Source: Spirochaetia bacterium
GTDB taxonomy: Bacteria; Spirochaetota; Spirochaetia; Treponematales; Rectinemataceae
Reading direction: 5' to 3'
Assembly: GCA_029975555.1 (NCBI GenBank)
Contig: JARKOY010000173.1
Location: forward strand, 1-64,000
Length of the DNA: 64,000 nt
Both the position numbers and the translations under genes were made by a program. The notes below the pieces were generated by a model. That model made no database searches. It saw only the letters and a program-made list of their open reading frames with translations, and had not been told where the DNA came from. Shown here one piece after another: positions 21,317-30,462 of this stretch; the first letter of the stretch is position 1; every line of letters starts with the position of its first letter.

Positions 21317-22645
21317 ATGAACACTGTACTGCCGCGCATCGCCGCACGAAACCTGTTGCGACAGAAAAAACGAACAATACTCCTGGCCGGTGCGATCGCC
21401 TTCGGAATCATGATCGTCACGCTCATCAACGGGTTTGCGGGCTCTTTCATACAGAATGTCTCAGAAAACTTCGCCTACCTTCTGGGTGGCCACGTCTTCG
21501 TGAGCGGATCGGAATATACGGCATCCGGCAGGCGCATATCCGTGATCCGCGACGACTCGGTCATCATGCAGGCACTCTCGAGCTCTGGCCAGAGGTGGGC
21601 GAGCCTCCAAAAAACGAGCGAAACCACGGCGACCTTGATTTTTGAAGGCAAAAGCATACGCCAGAATCTCACCGGCATCGATCTCGCCCACTCGACGATG
21701 CTCAAGGAGCGCCTCGCCCTCATCAATGGAAGCTGGGACAACCTCGCATGGCCAAACGCCATCATCGTCTCTCAGAGCGTCGCGAAAAAACTCAATGTCC
21801 TGCCAGGCGACACCATCGTCGCCCAGTTTCAGACCGTCACGGGCCAAAACAACGTGGGAGAATTCCGACTCGCGGCGGTCACTGTCGATTCGACGAGCTT
21901 CATCGGCTCCATCATGACCTATGTCCAGCTCGACTACCTCAACAGCCTCATCGGATTGGGAAAGGGTGAATACATGTCGCTCGGCATCATGCTGGACAAG
22001 CTCGACAGATCGGAAGCCTTTGCCACTTCGCTCTACACCTCCATGAAGGGCATGGGGTTGAAACTCTTCGACAGGTCGACGCGAGAGAGCGACGGTTCCA
22101 TGACACCATTCCAGGCCATGATCCAGAAACAGAACAGCGAGACGTGGACAGGGACAAAGTATCGAGTCTACACCGTGGATGATGTGCTTGCACAGGCAAA
22201 GCAGATCGTCGTGGCGCTCGACACCGGCAGCGTCGCAATCCTCATCGTCCTCTTTGCAATCGTGATGATCGGTATCTCCAACAGCTTCCGGATGGCCATG
22301 TACGAGCGCATCCGGGAGATCGGGACCATGCGCGCGGTCGGTGTCCAGCGGGGGGAGATACGGTCGATGTTCCTCTATGAGGCGCTCTTCCTCGCTCTCG
22401 CCGGCGCCGTAGTCGGCATAATCCTCGCGCTCATCGTTATGGCCATCCTCAGCCTCATCACGTTCGACCCGCAGTCGCCGGTGTTTCTGATACTCAAGCG
22501 CGGCCACCTCTCGTTCTACCTGCCTCCGCTCCGTGCGCTCGGGAATATCGCGATCATCGCAGTCTTGACGCTCGTCGCAGTCTACGCCCCGGCCAACGCC
22601 GCAGCTAAGATGCCTCCCGCAGAGGCGCTCAGAACTGTAAAGTAG
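21317..22645 (+). CDS. FtsX-like/LolC-type ABC transporter permease (second)
   Basis: 442 aa; same architecture, MYERIREIGTMRAVGVQRGEIRSMFLYEALFLALAGAVVG. Confidence 0.88.
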   Translation: MNTVLPRIAARNLLRQKKRTILLAGAIAFGIMIVTLINGFAGSFIQNVSENFAYLLGGHVFVSGSEYTASGRRISVIRDDSVIMQALSSSGQRWASLQKTSETTATLIFEGKSIRQNLTGIDLAHSTMLKERLALINGSWDNLAWPNAIIVSQSVAKKLNVLPGDTIVAQFQTVTGQNNVGEFRLAAVTVDSTSFIGSIMTYVQLDYLNSLIGLGKGEYMSLGIMLDKLDRSEAFATSLYTSMKGMGLKLFDRSTRESDGSMTPFQAMIQKQNSETWTGTKYRVYTVDDVLAQAKQIVVALDTGSVAILIVLFAIVMIGISNSFRMAMYERIREIGTMRAVGVQRGEIRSMFLYEALFLALAGAVVGIILALIVMAILSLITFDPQSPVFLILKRGHLSFYLPPLRALGNIAIIAVLTLVAVYAPANAAAKMPPAEALRTVK

Positions 22646-22661
22646 AAAAGGAGTACGTCAC

Positions 22662-23453
22662 ATGCCCTCTATTTCAACAAAAGGACACAGATACCACAGA
22701 AAAAACATCGCCGTCCTGCTCGCAATCGCGCTCAGTCTCGTAGCCGGGGTTGCCTCGGCCCAGGGCAAGCCCGACCCGAGGGCCCTCCTCAAACAAGTGG
22801 ACAACCTGAGCGACTTTACGGGCAGGGACTTCTCCGCCGTCTTCACCATCGTCACCCAGAAGCCGGGCGAGAAGGACAGCGTGACGCAGGCGCGCGTCTT
22901 TCGCCGAGACCAGAAAAAACAGTTCCTCATCCTCATTCTTCTGCCCGAAGTGAACAAGGGCCAAGGCTACCTCCGCGAGGACGACAATGTGTGGTTCTAC
23001 GATCCCACGAGCCGCAAATTCTCGCACTCGTCGGTCAAGGAAAATCTCCAGAACACCAAGGCGAAGAACTCGGACTTCACCCTCAGCTCTTTTGCGGAAG
23101 ACTACACGGTGACCAGCATGACCGAGGGCATGGTTGGAAAATTTCCGGTCTGGGTGCTCGACCTCAAGGCAAACACGAACGAGGTCGCCTACGACAGGGT
23201 CGTGCTCTACATCCGAAAAGATCCGACGATGCTCTTAAAACGCGAGGACTACTCAGTGAACGGCAGACTCATGCGCACCACCGCCTATCCCAAGTACGTC
23301 GAGCTCGAAGGGAAGCTCCTGCCTTCGCAGATCCTTATCCTCGACGAGATCAACAAGGGTGAGAAGAGCCAAATCACCATGGCGGAACAGTCCGTCACAC
23401 CACTGCCGGACAAGGTTTTCACCAAGGCATTTCTCGAGCAGGTGAGCCGGTGA
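22662..23453 (+). CDS. Outer membrane lipoprotein-sorting (LolA-like) protein with signal peptide
   Basis: 263 aa; signal peptide; VTQARVFRRDQKKQFLILILLPEVNKGQGYLREDDNVWFYDPTSRKFSHSS typical of the LolA-like 'outer membrane lipoprotein-sorting' family. Confidence 0.75.
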   Translation: MPSISTKGHRYHRKNIAVLLAIALSLVAGVASAQGKPDPRALLKQVDNLSDFTGRDFSAVFTIVTQKPGEKDSVTQARVFRRDQKKQFLILILLPEVNKGQGYLREDDNVWFYDPTSRKFSHSSVKENLQNTKAKNSDFTLSSFAEDYTVTSMTEGMVGKFPVWVLDLKANTNEVAYDRVVLYIRKDPTMLLKREDYSVNGRLMRTTAYPKYVELEGKLLPSQILILDEINKGEKSQITMAEQSVTPLPDKVFTKAFLEQVSR

Positions 23454-23476
23454 CATTGCGTGAAGGAGGCATGATT

Positions 23477-24991
23477 ATGAAGTACATCCGTGGCTTTGCG
23501 CTCGCAGGGCTGGCTGTGTTTCTGCTGACCTGCGTCTTCAGCGCGGGGGCCCAAGAGAGCGGCAGCGATATCGACTCGCTCTTCGGTGATGAGGTGCTCG
23601 TGCAGCCCAGCGAGGGGCAGTCGTCTCAGGGCGCACTGGCACAGGGGTCCGGCACGCAGGACAGTACCATCCAGAGCCCTGCGACGGCGTCCAACCCTCT
23701 CCAGGGGCTCCTCAAGACCGAGGCCGTCAAAATAGGCGGCAACCTGACCGGAAAAATCAGCGCGACCTGGACATGGAACGATCCGTGGAACAGTGGCTTC
23801 GATCTTTTTAATCCAAACTCGCAAAAACTGAGTCCAGTCCTCCAGGGCCTCGTATACTTCGACGCGCGGCCTACACAGGAGTTCCGCGTGCACGGCTCGG
23901 TGAAGACAGCATGGCCTTTTTCAAGCACGGGCAGTTTTTTGAATTCGGCGAGCTTGACAACGGTAGGAGGCTCCACCATCTTGACCACGACTTCAGGCTC
24001 CATCACCGTCCCCGACCTGCACATCTTCGAGCTTTTCTCCGACTTCCAACTGGGCGACTCGGTGTACTTCCGCTTCGGCAAGGCCACGGTCAAGTGGGGC
24101 GTCGGCTACTTCTTCAGCCCTGCCGACATCATCAACCTCGAGCCGATCGACATCTTTGACCCGACCGCCCAGCGAGAAGGCCCCTTGCAGTTCCGCGTCT
24201 TCATCCCCTACGGGAAAAGTCAGAACACCCTCAGCTTCTATGCGATTTTCGACGACGGCGCGACGCCAGACTTTTCCAATACGGCCCTCGCCGGAAAGGC
24301 AGAGTTCGTGCTGGGCACTTACGAGCTCGGCATAAGCGGCTACTACCGTTACGACACCACCGAACGCGCGGCGGTCACCCTCACGGGCCCCTTGGGCAAC
24401 CTCGATGTGTTCGCGGAAGGAGTTATCGCCAGAGGCAGCCCTAAGTCGTTCTACACTTCCTTTACGTCGACCGCGCCATACTACAGCGCGGTGAACGCCG
24501 ACGATGTCCGCAAGACGTTCTACCCTTCGGGAACCCTGGGCTTTCTGTACAACGACCAGAACAACAACATCACCGCGGTAGCGCAGTACTACTACAACGG
24601 GGAAGGCTATTCCGACAGCGACCGCACCACCCTCTTCAACTCCTTCAAATCGCTGTCCGCGCCTGTCCAGGCCGCAATCCTCCTCTCCATCGCAAAGGGG
24701 GATATCACGAATTTCCCCTTGTTCACCGGCCGACACTATGCGGCGGCGAACCTCTCCTTCTCAGAGATCGCAGGAAGCGACTTCTCCGCCTCCGCGACAG
24801 GGATCATGAACCTCTCCGACCTCTCGGGGCTCGTACAGCCCAGCCTGAGCTGGCAGATCGCCGACTACCTCAAGCTCACCTTTTCCACGACCTTCGGGTT
24901 CGGTGCGGACAATACGGAATATGGCCTCTTGTTCCACGGCAGACCCGTGATCATAGGGCTGTCGCTTTCGGCGGGCACCGGCAACTTCTGA
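23477..24991 (+). CDS. Predicted secreted outer-membrane beta-barrel protein, unknown function
   Basis: Signal peptide MKYIRGFALAGLAVFLLTCVFSAGAQE; Gly/Tyr/Phe-rich alternating strands; GGAGG 7 nt upstream of ATG 23477; directly follows the LolA-like gene. Confidence 0.65.
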   Translation: MKYIRGFALAGLAVFLLTCVFSAGAQESGSDIDSLFGDEVLVQPSEGQSSQGALAQGSGTQDSTIQSPATASNPLQGLLKTEAVKIGGNLTGKISATWTWNDPWNSGFDLFNPNSQKLSPVLQGLVYFDARPTQEFRVHGSVKTAWPFSSTGSFLNSASLTTVGGSTILTTTSGSITVPDLHIFELFSDFQLGDSVYFRFGKATVKWGVGYFFSPADIINLEPIDIFDPTAQREGPLQFRVFIPYGKSQNTLSFYAIFDDGATPDFSNTALAGKAEFVLGTYELGISGYYRYDTTERAAVTLTGPLGNLDVFAEGVIARGSPKSFYTSFTSTAPYYSAVNADDVRKTFYPSGTLGFLYNDQNNNITAVAQYYYNGEGYSDSDRTTLFNSFKSLSAPVQAAILLSIAKGDITNFPLFTGRHYAAANLSFSEIAGSDFSASATGIMNLSDLSGLVQPSLSWQIADYLKLTFSTTFGFGADNTEYGLLFHGRPVIIGLSLSAGTGNF

Positions 24992-25006
24992 ACCGGCAAC
25001 TTCCGA
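24977..25006 (+). repeat. 15-bp tandem duplication spanning the stop codon
   Basis: ACCGGCAACTTCTGA immediately followed by ACCGGCAACTTCCGA (one mismatch). Confidence 0.9.
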
Positions 25007-25128
25007 AAGGTGCGTGTCCGCGCAGTGGCGCAAGGGAAGACCATCTGGTATAGTCTTAAAGAAAAGAACTGCGCGCCCCCGGTGGTGCACGGTCCATCCG
25101 GTGGAACTATTTCGAAAGGAAAGGGGCT

Positions 25129-26346
25129 ATGAAAGTACACGCGATTACCCAGCGCATCTATGCGCTCCACGCCGACGTACGGAGCGACGATCTTTTTGAA
25201 GGCATTTGGCCCATTCCCTACGGCGTTTCGCTCAACTCGTACCTCGTCAAGGGCGAGAAGACAGCACTCGTCGACCTCGTTCGGGATTGGGTAGGGGCTC
25301 CGCTTGAGCTCAAAAATCAGCTCGCTTCCATAGGCGTCAACCTTGAAGATATCGACTATCTCATCCTCAATCACCTTGAGCCAGACCATACCGGTTGGCT
25401 CGCCGAATTTCTTACGATCAACAAGAAGGCCCGCGTGTTCGCCACTGCAAAAGGCATCAAGCTCGTCGAAAGCTTTTACTTCGAGCATGAGCGCGTGCAC
25501 GCGGTCAAAGACGGCGAGACGCTGGATCTCGGTGCAGGACAGACGCTCCAGTTCTTCGAAACACCGAACGTGCACTGGCCCGAAACCATGATGACATGGG
25601 CGGCGGAAGGCGGGGTGCTCTTCTCCTGCGACGGATTCGGTGCCTTTGGAGCCCTCGGTGACCGTGTGTTCGACGACGAAATCAGCCGAGACGAGCATGA
25701 GTTCTTCGAGGCAGAGTCTCTGCGCTACTATGCGAACATCGTGGCCAGCTTCAGCATCTTCGTAAAGCGCGCCATCGATACGCTCTCTGGCCTTCCCATA
25801 AGGGTCATCGCGCCCAGCCACGGCATCATCTGGAGAGCCCACCCCGAGACCATCATCGGGCGCTATCTGAAGTACGCCAATTACCTGGAAGGCCCCCGCG
25901 AGCGAGAGATCGCCGTGGTCTGGGGCTCCATGTACGGCAATACCGAACGGGGGCTGAAATATGTCATCGAGGGCATAGAAGAAGAAAAAGTCCCCTACAC
26001 CATCCACCGCGTTCCGAACGAGAACGTCTCGTTCGTGCTCGCCGACGCCTACAAGAGCGAAGGCATCGTCATCGCCATGCCCACCTACGAGTACAGAATG
26101 TTTCCGCCCATGGCCTACCTCCTCGACATTCTCGAGCGCAAGCATGTATTTGGACGAAAAGCCCTCCGCATCGGCAGCTACGGCTGGGTCGGCGGAGCAA
26201 AGAAAGAATATGAAGCGAAGATCGAGGCCCTCAAGTGGGACTGCCTCGATTCCGTCGAGTGGGCAGGAGCTCCAAACGAGGAAACAGCAAACACCCTTCG
26301 CGAGCGGGGCCGCGAGCTTGCGAGGCGCGTGAAGGGAGTGCAGTGA
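25129..26346 (+). CDS. FprA-family A-type flavoprotein (flavodiiron protein)
   Basis: 405 aa; metal-ligand motif NHLEPDHTGW, SHGIIW, flavodoxin domain VVWGSMYGNTERG. Confidence 0.9.
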   Translation: MKVHAITQRIYALHADVRSDDLFEGIWPIPYGVSLNSYLVKGEKTALVDLVRDWVGAPLELKNQLASIGVNLEDIDYLILNHLEPDHTGWLAEFLTINKKARVFATAKGIKLVESFYFEHERVHAVKDGETLDLGAGQTLQFFETPNVHWPETMMTWAAEGGVLFSCDGFGAFGALGDRVFDDEISRDEHEFFEAESLRYYANIVASFSIFVKRAIDTLSGLPIRVIAPSHGIIWRAHPETIIGRYLKYANYLEGPREREIAVVWGSMYGNTERGLKYVIEGIEEEKVPYTIHRVPNENVSFVLADAYKSEGIVIAMPTYEYRMFPPMAYLLDILERKHVFGRKALRIGSYGWVGGAKKEYEAKIEALKWDCLDSVEWAGAPNEETANTLRERGRELARRVKGVQ

Positions 26347-26370
26347 GCTTCCTTAAGGGGTAAGGGGCGA

Positions 26371-26517
26371 CTAATGTTTGCCGAAGCGGTCGGCCACCAC
26401 AATCATTATAAAAAAGAAGGCCATGGTCGCAAAAACGCCCACAAGGCCGCCGACAGACACGCCGATCGCCTGCTCTGTGGCGCCCGCGTTCCGAAGAAAT
26501 TCTAAAATTCCATCCAC
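26371..26517 (-). CDS. Small single-TM OadG-related transporter subunit (48 aa, GTG start)
   Basis: Own translation (not in ORF track): VDGILEFLRNAGATEQAIGVSVGGLVGVFATMAFFFIMIVVADRFGKH*; lies 9 nt downstream of the oadB-like stop on the same strand. Confidence 0.7.
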   Translation of the reverse strand: MDGILEFLRNAGATEQAIGVSVGGLVGVFATMAFFFIMIVVADRFGKH

Positions 26518-26526
26518 GATCGACTC

Positions 26527-27654
26527 CTACTTCACCAACAGCGGCACGAGCGCGAGCACCAGACCGCCCGCGATGATCGAGCCGAGCTGACCCGACACAT
26601 TCGCCCCTATCGCCTGCATCAGAATGATGTTGCCGCGCTCTTCTTCGTTGGCCATCCTCTGAATGACGCGCGCGGACATCGGAAACGCCGAAATGCCGCA
26701 GGCCCCGATCATCGGATTGATTTTTCGGTCCCGGGGCAAAAACAGATTGAAGAACTTGGCGAACAGCACGCCGCCCGCCGTGTCGAAGATGAAGGCGACG
26801 AGCCCCATCGCCAGGATGAGGATCGTATCCCAGTTCAGAAACTTCTCCGCGGACATGGAGCCGCCGATCGTGATCCCCAGAAGCAGCGTCACGAGGTACG
26901 CCAGCTCGTTCTGAGCTGTCTGGGAGAGACGCTCAACCACTCCCGACTCCCGAATCAGATTGCCGAACATCAGAGAGCCCACAAGCGGTACAGAAATCGG
27001 CGCGACGATGCCCGCAGTCATCGTGACCAGAATCGGAAAGAGAATCTTGAGCCACTGTGGCGACTGCTTTTCGTGCAGCGGCATGTGGATGCGCCGCTCT
27101 TCCTTCGTGGTCAGAAGCCGTATCACGGGAGGCTGAATGAGGGGGACGAGGGACATGTACGAATACGCGGCCACCGAGATCGGCGCCAAATAGTCCCTCG
27201 CGAACTTGGTGGCCACGTAGATCGCGGTCGGCCCGTCCGCCGCCCCGATGATGCCTATCGATGCGGCAGTTTTGAGGTCGAACCCCAGAAGCGTCGCGAT
27301 GATCATCGTGGCGAAAATACCGAACTGCGCCGCCGCCCCGAAAAAAATCATGAGCGGATTGCGAAACAGCGGCCCAAAATCGATCATCGCCCCCACCGCG
27401 ATGAAGATGAGCAGCGGAAAGAGCTCGTTCGCAATGCCGGCATCGTACAGAATCCGCAGGAAACCAGGCACGCCTTCGTGTTCCCACGCGATCGCGAGCG
27501 GCAGGTTGACGAGGATAGCGCCGAAGCCGATCGGAAGCAGGAGCATGGGCTCATATTGCTTCTTTATCGCGAGCCAGATGAGGACCCCTCCGATGCCGTA
27601 CATGACGAGCATCTTCCACGTGATTGAAGTAAAACCTATGAATACGTCCTGCAT
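26527..27654 (-). CDS. Sodium-ion-translocating decarboxylase beta subunit (OadB/GcdB/MmdB family)
   Basis: IAVGAMIDFGPLFRNPLMIFFGAAAQFGIFATMIIATLLGFDLKTAASIGIIGAADGPTAIYVATKFA; start taken at MQDVFIGFTSITWK (27654). Confidence 0.88.
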   Translation of the reverse strand: MQDVFIGFTSITWKMLVMYGIGGVLIWLAIKKQYEPMLLLPIGFGAILVNLPLAIAWEHEGVPGFLRILYDAGIANELFPLLIFIAVGAMIDFGPLFRNPLMIFFGAAAQFGIFATMIIATLLGFDLKTAASIGIIGAADGPTAIYVATKFARDYLAPISVAAYSYMSLVPLIQPPVIRLLTTKEERRIHMPLHEKQSPQWLKILFPILVTMTAGIVAPISVPLVGSLMFGNLIRESGVVERLSQTAQNELAYLVTLLLGITIGGSMSAEKFLNWDTILILAMGLVAFIFDTAGGVLFAKFFNLFLPRDRKINPMIGACGISAFPMSARVIQRMANEEERGNIILMQAIGANVSGQLGSIIAGGLVLALVPLLVK

Positions 27655-27796
27655 GCCCCTAATGTATCCTGCATAGGATGGGCAACACAAGATGATCAAT
27701 GCATCGTACAGGGCCTTTTGCCTCACGTGTGCCGCCTCCGCGCTCCTCGCCGCGCTCCTGGATCAAATCTTTCATCTATAGTAAAGTACGCATCCT

Positions 27797-28945
27797 ATGA
27801 ATGAGGACATTACGGTCGCGGTCGGGCTGTCCGGCGGCGTCGACTCTTCGCTCGCCGCATGCCTCCTCAAAGAGAAAGGATACAAGGTCATCGGCCTGAC
27901 CATGAAAATATGGAAAGGTGCCTACAAGATCCAGGAGGACTTGAAGCACGCCTGTTTCGGCCCAGGCGAAGAAGAAGACATTGCAGCCTGCGAACGGCTC
28001 TGCGAACAGATCGGCATCCCTTACCACGTCATCGACCTATCGGAGGAATACGAGCGCCACGTCATCGAGTATTTCCGGAAGGAATACCTCGCAGGCCGTA
28101 CGCCGAACCCCTGCATCGTCTGTAACCGCGAGCTGAAGTTCGGCTTTCTGATCGACCGGGCGAAGCAGGCGGGCATCGAGTTCGATCTGTTCGCAACGGG
28201 ACACTATGTGCGAACCATCGCAATGGACGGCACGACATACCTCAGGGCGGCGAGGGATGTGACGAAGGACCAAAGCTACTTCCTCTACGGCCTCGATTCG
28301 TCCCGTCTTTCGCACATCATCTTCCCCTTGGGTGAAATGACGAAGGAAGAGACGCGCGCCGCTGCCCGATCCTACGGCCTCGAAGTCGCCGACAAACCAG
28401 AAAGCCAGGATTTTGTCGGCGGCGGCGACTATGCGCCCCTCTTTGAGCACGACAGCCCCCAGCCGGGCGACATCGTCGATCTGAAGGGCAACGTGCTTGG
28501 CCGCCACAGAGGCCTGCCCTTCTACACCATCGGCCAACGGCGCGGCCTCGGAATATCCATCGGAACAGAGCCGCTCTACGTCCTCGCCTTGGACGCCAAA
28601 AAGAACCAAGTCATTGTAGGACAAGGAAAAGGACTCTTTTCCTCCGGGCTCATCTCATACTCTTTCAGGCTGCAGAATCCCCGAGACTATGGCCGGCTCC
28701 TCGTATGCAGCGCGAAAATACGCCAGAACCACAAACCTGCGGCTGCAACAGTGCTCGTGGACGGCGACGGCAAGGCGCGCATCGATTTCGAAATTCCCCA
28801 GCGGGCCGTGGCGCCGGGCCAATCCGCCGTCCTCTATTCTGAAGACGGCCTCGTGCTCGGTGGAGGAATCATCGACGAGGCGATACCGGATGCCGAAAAC
28901 GAGGCCAGCTCCACGAGAGAGCACTCAAGGCACTGCGAGGGATGA
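27797..28945 (+). CDS. mnmA: tRNA 2-thiouridine synthase MnmA
   Basis: AVGLSGGVDSSLAACLLKEKGYKVIGLTMKIW; GRTPNPCIVCNRELKFG; FYTIGQRRGLGI. Confidence 0.95.
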   Translation: MNEDITVAVGLSGGVDSSLAACLLKEKGYKVIGLTMKIWKGAYKIQEDLKHACFGPGEEEDIAACERLCEQIGIPYHVIDLSEEYERHVIEYFRKEYLAGRTPNPCIVCNRELKFGFLIDRAKQAGIEFDLFATGHYVRTIAMDGTTYLRAARDVTKDQSYFLYGLDSSRLSHIIFPLGEMTKEETRAAARSYGLEVADKPESQDFVGGGDYAPLFEHDSPQPGDIVDLKGNVLGRHRGLPFYTIGQRRGLGISIGTEPLYVLALDAKKNQVIVGQGKGLFSSGLISYSFRLQNPRDYGRLLVCSAKIRQNHKPAAATVLVDGDGKARIDFEIPQRAVAPGQSAVLYSEDGLVLGGGIIDEAIPDAENEASSTREHSRHCEG

Positions 28946-29031
28946 CGTCGAGGCGGCAAGTAACTTGGATTTTTACGGACAACGCTTGATTTTTTGATGT
29001 ATCTTGCATATCTTTCCACAAAGTGATCCAT

Positions 29032-29388
29032 GGGGGTGCACCGGTTTCGACCTGTGCGGTTCGTGGTGTGCGCTGCAGGTGGAGTGGCTACCCTCCTCAA
29101 AGTGGCAAAACCTTTAAGTGCCAACAACAACGGCGCTCTCGCCCTCGCTGCGTAAGTAGCGGACGACGGACACCACGGCGGGCTGTCTCCGACGCCGTGG
29201 AGGTCTGTGACATTCGGAGGCTCACCCTGAGGCTGGTCCGGAAGCTTTTGGGGACACCAAGCCGGAATACGGAATCGGACGCGCGCCAGTCAGCTCTCCG
29301 GTTCCCGACAATATACCGATTGGCTATACCTGTAGACGCGTGCACTGCACGCCCGGGGACGGGGGTTCAACTCCCCCCACCTCCACGA
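29032..29388 (+). ncRNA. ssrA: tmRNA (ssrA); reading frame ANNNGALALAA* (29120-29155), possibly preceded by AKPLS
   Basis: 5' GGGGGTGCACCGGTTTCGACC; internal ORF GCC AAC AAC AAC GGC GCT CTC GCC CTC GCT GCG TAA; 3' T-arm GGGTTCAACTCCCCCCACCTCCA; acceptor arm GGGGGUG pairs with CACCUCC; the CCA tail appears not encoded (genomic CGA). Confidence 0.95.
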
Positions 29389-29482
29389 AATCCCATATTC
29401 GGATGTAGTATGCGTCACACGTATAAGACCCCTTGTGATGGCGTGCGCTGCTATTTCCGCTTACGTCTATCCGTATTGCCCC

Positions 29483-30451
29483 CTATGCCTTGAACATTAT
29501 GGCACCCTTCATGTAGCCGTCGCGCCTGTCCAGCGCGGTCGAAAAGATATCCTTGGCCTCCTCGACCGGCGCCCAGTGCGTGATGAGCTTTTCATTCGAA
29601 AATGTGCCGTTGAGCATGAGGGCGATGGTGCGAGGGAAAAGGTCGCCAAAATGCGGGTTGACGCTCGGCTGGATGTTCAGAATTCGCCAGGCGTTTGTGT
29701 GCCAGGCATCGAGATCGAACTCGTGCATGTGGTGGTGCCACGCGAAATTTTCGATGATGGCGCCGGTTTTTGCAATGGCAAGCGCCATCTCCATGGAAGA
29801 AGGCCGCCCCGCCGTCTCTATGATCACGTCAAAGTGACGCCGGAATTCTTCGGGGATGACTCCGCCCTCGATCTTCACGGTCCGGGTGACGCCGAACTCT
29901 TTTGCAAGAGTGAGGCGCTGTTCATCCACATCGAAGGCGACGACCTCACGCGCCAAGGTTTTTGCAAGCCCCTGCGCAAAGATGAGCCCCATGTACCCAG
30001 CTCCGATGAGGGCCACACAGTCGCCGGGCTGTATCCCGGCATACACGAGGCCGTTCACAATGCAAACGACCGGCTCCACGATCCAATACTTGAGAGGTAT
30101 CGGATTTTCAGGGATGACTGTGACCTTGTCTTCCGTGCGAATCGCATGGCGCGCCATGAGGGCCCCGCCTGGCGTGCCGATTGGTACTTCGTGGCACGCG
30201 ACGCGTTGCCCGACCTTGATTGAGGCGACATTGTCGCCGACTTTGATCACACGCCCCACGCCTTCGTGGCCTGCAGTAAACGGATAGGGGTGGAATTTTC
30301 CGAATTTGCCTGCGAATGCAAGAACATCCCAGCTGCACATCCCACACATCTCTATCTCGACAAGAACTTCGTGGGCTTTGGGCTCGGGGATGTCCACCTC
30401 CCTCAGCTCAACAGAACGTTCTCCCAGATACCACAGCGCTTCTGTCTTCAT
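29483..30451 (-). CDS. Zinc-type alcohol/polyol dehydrogenase (MDR superfamily)
   Basis: MKTEALWYLGERSVELREVDIPEPKAHEVLVEIEMCGMCSWDVLAF...TAGHEGVGRV; ALIGAGYMGLIFAQGL cofactor motif; true start inferred at 30451, after the permease gene. Confidence 0.82.
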   Translation of the reverse strand: MKTEALWYLGERSVELREVDIPEPKAHEVLVEIEMCGMCSWDVLAFAGKFGKFHPYPFTAGHEGVGRVIKVGDNVASIKVGQRVACHEVPIGTPGGALMARHAIRTEDKVTVIPENPIPLKYWIVEPVVCIVNGLVYAGIQPGDCVALIGAGYMGLIFAQGLAKTLAREVVAFDVDEQRLTLAKEFGVTRTVKIEGGVIPEEFRRHFDVIIETAGRPSSMEMALAIAKTGAIIENFAWHHHMHEFDLDAWHTNAWRILNIQPSVNPHFGDLFPRTIALMLNGTFSNEKLITHWAPVEEAKDIFSTALDRRDGYMKGAIMFKA

Positions 30452-30462
30452 TGGATACCTCC

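Noticed and set aside
24865-26145. 426-aa minus-strand ORF over the flavodiiron gene
   Set aside because: Antisense to a conserved FprA protein with metal ligands; spurious.
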